DNA of 64,000 bases from contig QLIY01000145.1 of the NCBI GenBank assembly GCA_003260075.1, positions 62,001 through 126,000 on the forward strand, in the 5' to 3' direction. This document shows, piece after piece, positions 13,904 through 23,694 of this stretch (its first letter is position 1; each line of letters begins with the position of its first letter). Below the pieces are notes generated by a model that saw only the letters and a program-made list of their open reading frames with translations, was not told the DNA's origin and searched no databases. The translations under genes were made by a program, and so were the position numbers. Source of the DNA: Phallusia mammillata. Lineage: Eukaryota > Chordata > Ascidiacea > Phlebobranchia > Ascidiidae.

Positions 13904-16900
13904 AGCGCTTGTTTTCACATTATGGTAAAATGTTTGAAATTGACATTTACAAAATAAGCTTTGTTTACTTTGTACATTTTGACCCTAATTGACCTTAACC
14001 AGCAAGCCTGCAAAATAAGAAACTAAAAAAATACCATTAACAAAAAATATGACAGTGAAAGTTTATACTTAAATGGTTTTTTACATTGTAAAGCACTTGA
14101 AAGCATCATGTAATTTGCTGTTAGAGTCACTCATGTTTTTTATTTGCGGTGTTTTGTTTTGGTAAGACTACATTGAGAGTCACTTTTCATTTTGTTCTGG
14201 TTATGGTTGGATGGCATTGTATAAGAGCATGTCTCCATAGTTATTTAAGTGAACATCCCACCTTCAGCCAAACCTTAGTATTTCCCTCAGTTGGTATAAA
14301 AAAATGTGTCTTTTAATCCTGTCAGCTCAAAGCAAGAGTTTGTCAGTTTTGTCCTAAAGACAAATTTAGTTAATTGCATCTTATCTCTGGCCCTATTGTT
14401 TGTTAAGTGAAAAATGGTTATTCTTATTATAGGTCCCAATTGTTTATTGAGCAAACCTAGTTAATCACATGTTATGGTTAATTGCATGTAAGCTTTGAAT
14501 ACAGGGTATGTGTAGTTAATCGAAATCGTGTGTAGATTTTTAACCCTGTTACTTCTTTACAGTGAACTCTGCTCCTTTACTGACTCTCACAAATGCTGAT
14601 TCCTCCACAACACAAAATCAATCAGATGAAATTGTAAGAGTTATTTATTATTTGAATTTTAACTGGAACATTTTTATGTAACACAAAAATTTTCAATGTA
14701 ACTGTGTTTTGTGCAAGCTACACTTCTTTCAGTACTTTCTAAAAAAATTCAAACTTATTTGAACAACTGGGGGGGGGGCCCTATTGTTTATTGAGCAAAT
14801 CTGGTTAATCACATGTTATGGTTAATTGCATGAAAGCTTTAAATACAGGGAATGTGCAGTTAATCGAAATCGTGTGTAGATTTTTAACCCTGTTACTTCT
14901 TTGCAGTGAACTCTGCTCCTTTACTGACTCTCACAAATGCTGATTCCTCCAGGGGGGGGGGAATGCTTACTCAATGTTGAAATTGTATTAGTATCAAGTT
15001 TGTTTCTTTCTGATACACTACCTAATTTACTACACACTAAATACTGTACACTTCTAATTAAAACCGAATAGTTTTTTCTGCCAAAAAAGCATCTATAACC
15101 AAATTTCTTCCATGCTGTAACAAACTGCAGCAATTTTCTTTGCATGACGATTGAGTTATTTTGTACAGGACAATATGGCATCTCCAACCCGTCATCTTAA
15201 ACTGCTTCGAGTCAAAGAAACAGAGATCGAAACTTTAAAACAGCAGGTCTGTAAATTTTTACCTTTATGCTGAAGTTACCTACAAAAATCCAACTCACAT
15301 TCGAACTATGATAAAATGTCTGTATTCCCTACGCCAAAACTACAGATGTGGGTACTGCATAAAACTACTGCCTAAAACTGTTGTCCTTTTTTGCAGTGAC
15401 ATCATTTTGTGTCAATCCGCTTAGTTCTGTAAATTCGAGAATAATTTACCAAGTTTAAAGCCTATTTCAAAAACATATGTCATCTAATTAAAGAGAACCT
15501 GTGCATATATAGATTACTTCTTGCAGACATTTCAACAATTGCTGTTGTCATCACCAGTGCAGGTTGTCAACTGTGCTTAAAAAGGAAGTTTATATTAGCA
15601 TGTCATCTAAAATCCCATTTAATCACTCTAAAATCTTCAACATATCGTACCTGCACAAAATAATCTGTTTAAACTTAAACAAAGACTTAAAGTTTAATAT
15701 GACAACATTTGCCAAGCAGGTCACCACTTTAGAGGGAACAATTTTGGATTTGGAGAAAAAATTGGCGTTTGAGCGAGAATCACGATTAGATGTGGAGGAA
15801 TCAGTGATGAGAAGTTCAGAGGATGCCCAGAAGCAAATCAGGGAGCTAACAGGAAAGATTCATAATATCGAAGTGAAGATCGGGGAGGATAAAACATATA
15901 GAAAGAACAAGGAAGCAGAAGATAATGAAAAACTGGTAATTGTGTGTTAAAGAACAACTTCTACTTGATACAAATTTACATACAACACTGGATTGCATAA
16001 AGATCATGTTGTTCCCATACGTTGCAGCACGGAAATGTAAATTCTGGGGAGTCATGTTATGATTTAGTCTGTCACATCTTGCAGGCCTAAGCTAAAATAA
16101 TAAAGTGGCTTACTAACGCAAAAAAAAAAAAAAAATCTTTTATAGGGAGTTTAATGAAAATGCCAAATTGTATAACAGACAACCTCGCATTTAATTGCCA
16201 AAAATCTCATGTAAAACTTTCGTGGGTTTATGCATTTACTCATAATGTACAAATAAATAGAATAGTTTCTTATGATGGCTACAGTTTGGGACTTAGTATG
16301 CATTTAAGCTAAGTTTGGGATAAACCAAAAGCGTCTACAAATCCCTTCAAGTCAAAATATACAAACGTTGGTTTGAACTTGTTGTGATGTATTATTTTCA
16401 GCTGATCATTACTGCCGACCGCGAAAACCTTCGTGACAGTTACTTGAAGTTGAAAAAAGAGCAAGATGCGATGAGATCGTCTTTCATGCGAAGTAGACAA
16501 TCCTTGCAGAAAGATTCTAGCACACCAACTTCTATGGAGGTAAGACAATGTCAAGCAGAAGTAAAACAAAATTGAAAAAAGTTTTATTGACTTAACTGAG
16601 ACAGGTCAAAGAGGTTTCAAAGACCTAATTTGACATACTTCGCTGACATATTTTGCAAAAAATCATTTTTTGCATTACTATCATGGAAAACCCCAAGGGG
16701 GTAAATCACAAAAAACTATTTTGTATTCTTATTTCTTTTTTTGCAGGGTTTGCGAATAAGTTTGGACAAATACAAAGAGGCATTTGCAATTGCACAAGTG
16801 GAGAAAAACAGCCTGGAATCAACGCTTCGAACTCGAATCAGTTTGCTGGAATCCACCATTGAAAGTGAAAAGGTAACGTTAACAGCTTCTGTTAGCTCAG

Positions 16901-19900
16901 CAACAGGAAGGTTTGACCAGGAAGTCTTCCATCGCATTTAGCTCTGCAAGTAACCCATGGTGTACTTCTGTGATGAGAAATGTTTTGGTACACAATAATT
17001 GTTAATTTGTTGTGTTTTATTATCTGTATTGGTGTCACTTATGATGGCATGAACATTTGCTGAAATGTTTGATGATAAAGCATATTATGCCAGGCCTATT
17101 AATCTAAGCAAGCCATTCTTACAAGCATTCCAACATGGCAAGACATAGGCTGAAAAAATACCCTGTGATGGGATTTGAACCGACAACAAAAAACTGTCTT
17201 TGACTAGCTCATTTATTTAAATGTTTAATAATCACGTTTGCGAAAGTTGGTGGCCTAAAACATTCCTGTGTGGCAAAGCATAGGCTAGAAAAATCTGCTG
17301 TGGGGTTTCGACCCATGATTGAAGCCTTTCTTGAACCTGCGCTCTACTAACTGAGCTACACAGGTGTAGAGCTAAGACCATCAAAAGTTCAATCAGAAGC
17401 ACCGTTGCCTACCTTGTATTCTACACATGTCAGCCTTGCAGTAGGGGCTCTCAAGTTTGACTGTTGATCAGCTAAGATCGGCATGCATTGCTGGGATTAA
17501 TTCTGAAGCATTTAGCATGTCCCTTTTCATTATGTTTAGCAATGGACAAAGCCATGGTGTGAGTTTAAAACTACTTTTGTGTTGACAGATGGAGAAGGAG
17601 CAAATGGAAGCTGCTTTACTCCAAGATGTGGAAGAAGCAAGAAACAAGGTTTCATCTTTGCAATCTTTGCAAACTCAACTTATTAAAGAAACAAACCAAA
17701 ACAAGGAGCTGCAGGTCGGAACATTTGATTTTTTTAGAACTTGTCGTATACCATTCATTGCTCTGAAAATGCCATACCATTTTGGTGGGTCAGCAAAATA
17801 TAAGTTCTTGAAAAACAACTAGTATTGTGTTTAGCCTCATAGCAGTTGAATGATAAATTGGTTAAATATGCAACCTGTTGGCTAAAACGCTTGCTCATTA
17901 TTATCTCTGTCATGTGTCACTAGACCACTACTTCCAAACTGTGAGCCATGGGCCATAAAAACATTTTAAATTTGGCCTCAGATCGATTGGAACTTGTATT
18001 ATTATTATGTGATTAAATGAGGCCACTCGGGCCTGTTTAATTATGGTTCCCTTCCCCATTGGTTTTTGGTTGCAAAAACCAATCATGTTAATGGGTCAAA
18101 TGGTGTGTATATAGTAAATCGGTAAATCGGACGTAGAATATATAAACTTATAGGGATGAGCCAAAACTACAAATGTTCTGTTTGGTCGAGCACCGAGCAT
18201 CTCACGGTAATGCACAGTAATGCTTGGTGCTTCGTGACATCACAAGCATTCCCAATTCCAAGCTAGTTTAATAATTTTCCAATTAAAAAACAGTCATTTT
18301 GTTCTTGGCTACCCTTTCGAACACTAGTTTCGTATAAATGGGCATGAATGTGCAAATTTAATGCTCGGCTCAGTTCGTGCAACCGTTCGGCCGAGCATCG
18401 AGCATCAAAAACGGTGATGCTCAGTACCGAGTACTCGGGTTCTGAGTCGACTTTCCCTATTCCTAATGTGTAGGGAAGCCACCTTCTAGTTGTAAGGATG
18501 ACTTTATCATTTCAGATCCAGGTTGAGAAGGACCAACTTTCGATGGAATCTATTCGAAGCAAATCTAGAGAGATCATAAAAGGTTTTAAAGAAAAACTTC
18601 GCATTGAAACGTCTGAAAAGGTTAAAATGTTACCTTGTGTTATGTGTGACTACAAAGCATGTGTGAATAAAAATGAATAATCACTAAATGCACTGGATTC
18701 TAAAAAAGATATCATTTCTGGCAAATGATTTTTGATGATTACAGTTGTTGTTAGTTGAAGTGTGTGCGTTTGAAAATTATTTAATCAGTTGAAATTACAT
18801 TTTTTGTGGATTGAGTGTTTACAATCGTGTTAGCGATGGTCAAAATAGAGTTACATGTATCACCACACAAGTCACCTTTATAGCAGTTGAGTATATAAAA
18901 ACATATGAACACATGACCAAATTCCAAATAGACACAGATCATGCATTTGTAGCAAACTATTCTTTTCAAAGAGAGCTAACAAATACTAACCTGGAAATAT
19001 ATGTTTCCATTTTTGATGTATAAAGTATGACAGATGTAAGTTTGTTTCAAGAATTGCAATAATGGGAAATATTTCCAGAATTAATGGGGGGGGGGATGTT
19101 TCCATTTTTGATGTATAAAGTATGACAGATGTATCAAGAAGTTTGTTTCAAGAATTGCAATAATGGGAAATATTTCCAGAATTAATTTGCAAGAATTTAC
19201 ACAAAAACAGCTATAAATAATTACTTGTTTTTGTGTTTTGCAATGTTTTATTCAATTGCTTTGTGTAACTAACTTAATGGTTTGAGAATTGACTTGAATA
19301 TTGTTTGCTAATACTTTTTTACGCATTTGTGATTAATTTGCTCATCTTGAACAAGTTTCCTATATTCACAATAATTTTGGCTCATTGTTTTCAATCTAAT
19401 GGGTGTGCTTGTTATTGTGCTTTACCGGCTTTGCTTTTGGGCACTAGGAGGCGCTTGAGAGCAAACTAGCTGATGCAAAGAATCAGCTTCGATCCTTGCA
19501 GGAATCCTTGGAAACCAGCGAGCTCGTTCAGCGAGATTTTGTTAAACTTTCGCAATCTCTTCAGGTGTGTAAAAATCACCCTCACAGCATTTACACACAG
19601 CTTTATATTTTTTGCTAATTCTTTCCTTTTTAACCTGCCATGCCAAGCCTACACTGGTGCCTTTATGTATTTCTAGCTTAAGTAGAAAGAAGCTACAGCT
19701 TTTCATGTATTGACTAAATGCTTTTAGTTCTTATGTAGAAAGAAATTTTAGAAATCCTAATAGATAAGAAAAAATACAAAAGGGGGGGGGGAACTGGTGC
19801 CTTTATGTATTTCTAGCTTAAGTAGAAAGAAGCTGCAGCTTTTCATGTATCGGCTAAATGCTTTTAGTTCTTTTGTAGAAAGAAATTTTAGAAATCCTAA

Positions 19901-20962
19901 TAGATAAGAAAAAATACAAAAAGTTGAATTTTTCATTGTCATCTCATACTGCTATTTGTCAAGCGACCAGATAGTCGAGGGATGCACTGTAACATGACTA
20001 TTAAGATTTTTTATTATTTTCTAATGTACTAAATAAGTTTAATACAAACAGGTCATTACTAGAAGTCTCCTTTAGTTATTGTCCTGGACCTAAATATTTG
20101 CTGTGATAAACAGGTATACTGTCTTTCTAAAAGTTGCAGAACTCATGACTACTTTTAAGAATATGAAAATTATCCTGTAATAAAACGGACTTTCCATAAA
20201 TTGCATTTAAGCAGCCACATGTTATAACCTTTGCAACAGTCCATTGTTTTGCCTGAACCTTGTAAAAAAAGATTGACTTTTTACACCATTAGTCTTTCTA
20301 TTTGCTTTCAACACCTTGCTTTCCTAAATCTGTGCATGCTTCTTCTTTGCATGGTGCCTGCCGTAGTTGTTGGTAGTTTCACCTGTCTGTGGTGAAATTT
20401 AAGATTACATAAAGATTAGCCATTTTGTTTCACAGTGACAGTTTCAATGTATCTTGTCACATTTAGCAGTACTATTTAAGTAGTTTGTCTACGTCATTGA
20501 ACTCCTAAACTATGTCTCTTTTAAACCTGTTGGCACTTCTAGTGAATACACTAGACTCATCCCAGCTGCTTTGTAATACAAGAAAAGCATTTAATTTAAT
20601 GATGAATATAACAGCCCAAATAGATGTAAAAAGTGATACGCTTTATTATGCGAACAATTCGGCAATTGCTCATTCCAGCATCAGTGATACAACAGGCCAC
20701 ATCGGACGATTTTAAGCATGTCACTTTTTATGCCTATTTGGGCCATTATATTCGTAATTAAACTTATAAACAAATTCATGTATAGTATTTCAGAGATTGA
20801 CTTTTTTGACACAAACTGAACAGAATTCTGTAACTTCAGGTTCAACTTGAGGAAATCCGACTAAAAGAGGAAGCGTCAAGCTCGAAACAATCGCAAACAA
20901 AAGCTGAAAATCATTCACCATCCACTGAAAAATCTTTAAAATCCCACAACAGCCCTGATTAG
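5172..20962 (+). CDS. RABEP1: Rabaptin-5, Rab GTPase-binding effector protein 1
   Basis: This is a coiled-coil effector of early endosome fusion that partners Rab5, Rab4 and the exchange factor Rabex-5. Exons: 5172-5199, 5445-5582, 6179-6315, 7051-7117, 7606-7805, 8121-8255, 8433-8492, 10301-10436, 10918-11087, 12743-12828, 13516-13703, 14563-14633, 15169-15246, 15720-15935, 16402-16539, 16747-16872, 17589-17714, 18516-18620, 19448-19564, 20840-20962. The joined frame gives 814 residues (human about 862). Family blocks seen: KRSKIKELYYAKE (about 42-54), ASVSENTKQEAVEDLKKHH (93-111), RTDLELYVEVLSRQK (275-289), the Rabex-5-binding-type region (499-616), and SELVQRDFVKLSQSLQVQLE (759-778) in the Rab5-binding C-terminus. 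The tiny first exon (MDAQPMPTQ) was chosen because it has a good donor in the right phase. The exon 6 donor (GTTTAA) is weak. Parts of exons 11 and 12 are also present as redundant copies beside gaps. Confidence 0.93.
6419..6510 (+). mobile_element. Retroposon tail fragment (TGATGA...GAAACGTTTG type)
   Basis: In RABEP1 intron 3. It contains TGATGATGACATGAGCATTT, then GCGAAACGTTTG, and ends in a segment beginning AAGCATGTC and ending CATTAAAC. A clearly related tail lies at 20680-20765, and a shorter relative at 17038-17090. I infer a shared SINE or LINE 3' end. Confidence 0.5.
11436..11670. mobile_element. hAT-type MITE, CAGTGGTGG ends
   Basis: The element begins CAGTGGTGGAATTC and ends GATTCCACCACTG (inverted ends), flanked by perfect 8-bp target duplications GTTCAATA at 11428-11435 and 11671-11678. 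An internal run of 58 G (11553-11610) interrupts it, where a second family member (49163-49388) has only a few ordinary bases. It lies in RABEP1 intron 9. Confidence 0.85.
11553..11610 (+). other. 58-G run, probable sized assembly gap
   Basis: A pure G run inside a MITE. There are no duplicated flanks here, so this may be a gap of estimated size or a real homopolymer. It is not present at the homologous position of the sister element at 49163. Confidence 0.6.
12094..12383 (+). repeat. Allelic overlap across a 10-G gap
   Basis: Bases 12094-12233 recur at 12244-12383 with about 8 mismatches by eye, separated by ten G. It lies in RABEP1 intron 9. Confidence 0.85.
13099..13535 (+). repeat. Two successive gap overlaps at RABEP1 exon 11
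   Basis: The block 13099-13211 recurs at 13222-13335 across ten G (13212-13221). Then 13352-13438 recurs at 13451-13535 across 13439-13450. The second pair duplicates the acceptor and first bases of RABEP1 exon 11. Only the downstream copy (13516) continues into a full exon. Confidence 0.85.
13837..13902 (+). other. 66-G run, probable sized assembly gap
   Basis: A pure G run in RABEP1 intron 11 with no duplicated flanks. I read it as a gap of estimated length, in line with the other runs, but a real homopolymer cannot be excluded. Confidence 0.6.
14434..14961 (+). repeat. Redundant islet contig copying RABEP1 exon 12
   Basis: Bases 14434-14602 recur at 14779-14951. The second copy is bounded on both sides by ten-G runs (14769-14778 and 14952-14961), so it is an isolated piece carrying a truncated second copy of exon 12. 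The complete exon at 14563-14633 is the one used. Confidence 0.85.
16120..16135 (+). repeat. A16 tract preceded by AATAAA
   Basis: Sixteen A follow AATAAA (16099-16104) by about 16 bases, inside RABEP1 intron 14. This looks like the 3' end of a retroposed transcript or an intronic polyadenylation site. I did not find target duplications. Confidence 0.45.
17095..17190 (-). mobile_element. tRNA-derived SINE, 5'-truncated
   Basis: Read on the minus strand, a pol III B-box-like segment (GGTTCAAATCCCATC) is followed by a tail matching the neighbouring SINE (TTTTTTCAGCCTATGTCTTG). The A-box half is missing. Confidence 0.6.
17245..17375 (-). mobile_element. tRNA-derived SINE with A and B boxes
   Basis: The minus strand shows an A box (TGTAGCTCAGTTAGTAGAGC, complement of 17341-17360), a B box (GGGTCGAAACCCC, around 17303-17316) and a non-tRNA tail ATTTTTCTAGCCTATGCTTT. 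The same tail follows tRNA-like 3' halves at 39645-39775. It lies in RABEP1 intron 16. Confidence 0.7.
18151..18465. mobile_element. Possible hAT-like element, degenerate
   Basis: TAGGGATGAGCC at the left and CTATTCCTA at the right resemble the TAGTGATGGGACG family, and both halves carry repeated GAGCATC/CGAGCA words facing each other. No target duplication was found, so the boundaries are uncertain. It lies in RABEP1 intron 17. Confidence 0.35.
19001..19186 (+). repeat. Allelic overlap across a 10-G gap
   Basis: Bases 19001-19085 recur at 19096-19186 in RABEP1 intron 18. The right copy has a short insertion (ATCAAGAAGTTTG region). Ten G separate them. Confidence 0.85.
19653..19921 (+). repeat. 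Allelic overlap across a 10-G gap
   Basis: Bases 19653-19781 recur at 19793-19921 with few differences, separated by ten G (19782-19791), in RABEP1 intron 19. Confidence 0.85.
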
Positions 20963-21150
20963 ATGCAGCCTATTTTGTTGTGTATTGCGCAAATGCTTAC
21001 TGCATGGTGACGGTAGGCATTAAAGTCAAGGAAATGGGTAAAAAGGGTGCGAAAACTTTTATTGTACACTAGAGGTTTTTCAAACAAGGGGTGATTGTAA
21101 CTCTCTCAAATCTACATACTTTTGGAGTAAATTAGCATACAAATGGAATA

Positions 21151-21250
21151 CAATAAACCTTTGTTAACCTGGACCCGTTTTGACCAAAACGTTTGCCCAG
21201 ATCAGGCGAAGATCCAGATTAAACCGGTCCGGTTAAACCAAGGCTTACTG
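21151..21250. mobile_element. pogo/Tigger-like MITE with TA duplication
   Basis: A 100-bp element begins CAATAAACCTTTGTTAACC and its right end reads, inverted, CAGTAAGCCTTGGTTTAACC. TA dinucleotides flank both sides (21149-21150, 21251-21252), as expected for Tc1/mariner-superfamily insertion. Inside, GATCCAGATTAAACCGG mirrors the left end imperfectly. Confidence 0.7.
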
Positions 21251-22637
21251 TACTGTGAGATTAGTGGATTAGGAAAACTTTTCTTTTAAAATACTAGCCA
21301 AAAATAAATGATAGAAAAAAAGGTTTAGAATCTCTGTTGTACACTTAGTGATAGTTAAGGTGATAGCAGATTTTAGACCTTCACTTGCCCTTTTTCTATG
21401 CTTATACACAAAGCACCATATTTTTGGAGTTTCCTATTCACAAATTTTAGGCAAAAGTGTTTGGTGCTTTTTAAATTTATGTGTCATGATTTTTTCATGG
21501 CATCGCAGGAATGAATACTCTTAAAAGCACAGAACTCAAATTGTCATGTTTTTCATTGCACTGTAATCCCACTAGGCACAAATAAACCATGAGTAGTTAA
21601 AAACAGATCACTTTAAATTTATCCAAATTCCATCAGTGGTACTATTCATGAACATATTAATATTCTGGTACATTTAAAACAAGCTTTTTAAGTCTTACTC
21701 AGTGGCCATCTTTTTTCTTCCTCTGTACCCCATGTATTTTTTTTATTCACTTTCATGTGTTTAGTATGTGTGTGATTTTTGCATAGCTGAACATAAAAAT
21801 CTATTGTCTATGCTTTTGTTTTCCATATATTTTGTCTTAAAAGCAACGTTGCATCTTTGAAAGTGTTTTTATCGATCAGTGGTTTGTCCCACACAACACA
21901 AAACAAATATATGATTAAAACAACGTTTTCCCTTGGGCTCTTATTTATTAAAATGTGTCTCTAAATTTGTTTTATTGTGCAATATTGTTCAGTAAACACC
22001 CATTACCATGCAATTAAATATCGTCTGTGGAAAGCAACCTTTCCCACGGTACATACTGCACTGATAAACCTTTTGAATGATAATGTACACCCGAAATGTC
22101 CTAATAGCATTTTTACTGTTCTGGCTTATATCAAAAAAATAACTTTTGGAGCAAAAGTATCTAAATCGATATCTAAATCAAGGTAACATAGATTTTACAT
22201 AAAAAAATTTCTAATAAAATTTTCATCTCCCATATGCATTAGTTTAATACTATTGTTGTTTAGGAAAAAAAATAAGTTTTTAGTTGAGTAAATGGCAAAC
22301 ATTTTGCACTACAGTTGTATCAGTCCAAGCATTGTCTTGGAGACCACCCTTTAATGAAATTAGGATTGCAAGTAAAATCGAAAATTTGTTATAAACCACT
22401 CTCCATTTTTAAGCATATTTAATGACCACTGCATTGTTTTCTTAACGACCAGCCTTAATATTGAACCATTTGTGCATCCAGTAATATCTATTTTAAGCTC
22501 CTGTTCTAATCCTAGTTTATTGGTTTTAAACTGAAACATTTTGCAAAAAAGTGTATGATGGAAATGCATGATTTTAACTTTCAAATTCTAAGTTTGTTTG
22601 TTTGACTAAAAGTTGATTGCCTGACCAAACAGTGTTC

Positions 22638-23311
22638 TTACCAAGTCTTACTAACATTGTAAAAGTAAAACTTTTTGCAATGTTTGCATATCTTGTAAGA
22701 AAAAAATATGTTGTTTATGTTTGGCGAAGTGGGAATATGGCAAGCTCTGCACACTGGGTTTATTTGGTTTTATATGTATGTTGTTTGCAATTGCTTTTGC
22801 ATTAAAATGTTGTGTACCTGCATGTAAGAGTGTTTTGTGTCTGTTAGGAGCAAGTTTCTGGTACATTTTTACCAGCCACAGATAAAGTTGTACCAACACA
22901 TAAAGAGAACTGCACAACATTTTGTAACAGGTAAATGCTTTGTTACTAGTAAAGAGGGGGGGGGGTTTACCAAGTCTTATCAAAATTGTAAAAGTAAAAC
23001 TTTTTGCAATGTTTGCATATCTGGTAAGAAAAAAGTATGTTGTTTATGTTTGGCGAAGTGGGAATATGGCAAGCTCTGCACACTGGCTCTATTTAAGGCA
23101 TTCTATACACTGGGTTTATTTGGTTTTATATGTCTGTTGTTTGCAATTGCTTTTGCATTAAAATGTTGTGTACCTGCATTTCAGTGTCTTTTGTTTCTGT
23201 TAGGAGCAAGTTTCTGGTACTTTTTTACCAGCCACAGATAAAGTTGTACTAATGTATAAAGAAAACTGCACAACATTTTGTAACAGGTAAATGCTTTGTT
23301 ACTAGTAAAGA
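22638..23311 (+). repeat. Long allelic overlap across a 10-G gap
   Basis: Bases 22638-22955 recur at 22966-23311. The right copy has an extra segment of about 24 bases bounded by CACTGG repeats, so the two haplotypes differ by an indel. Open frames here are not gene-like. Confidence 0.85.
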
Positions 23312-23694
23312 TACACAGTTTTAGTTTGTAAGACTACATGGGAGTTCTTGTAAGCTCGTGTTTTTTCGGCGCAATTTAAGAATTGTTTGCGCCCTAAGAA
23401 TATAAACATATCAATTAAAAAAAATTTTTCAAACAGATTCAATATTATCAAACAAATACGTTTTAAATAGGTTACATCGTCAAAGCTAGTCCAAGTTCAT
23501 GGCTTCACCTATTTACCTTAAAGTTACTGATTAACCTTCTGTTTCAAGTAGGCAGGATTACCAGCAACTAACATTTATTTTTTCTAAATATACAATGTGC
23601 GTGGTTTCTGGCTTTCAATTTAAAAACCACAGAAAATAATCTGTGCCTCCAAAGTAAGGATTTTGTAGCTAATGTTTTGTCTGCATGACCGGCT

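Larger units (their letters stand above)
20963..23694. other. RABEP1 3' UTR and spacer to the short paralogue
   Basis: No coding exon was found. An AATAAA at 21152-21157 falls inside a small transposon. A retroposon tail ends just before this region (20680-20765), and a gap overlap occupies 22638-23311. The remainder is AT-rich with no recognised structure. Confidence 0.6.

Noticed and set aside
22638..23311. Cys-rich open frames (KTFCNVC..., KKVCCLCLAKWEYG)
   Set aside because: They lie in duplicated gap flanks, change frame between the two copies and have no exon signals.
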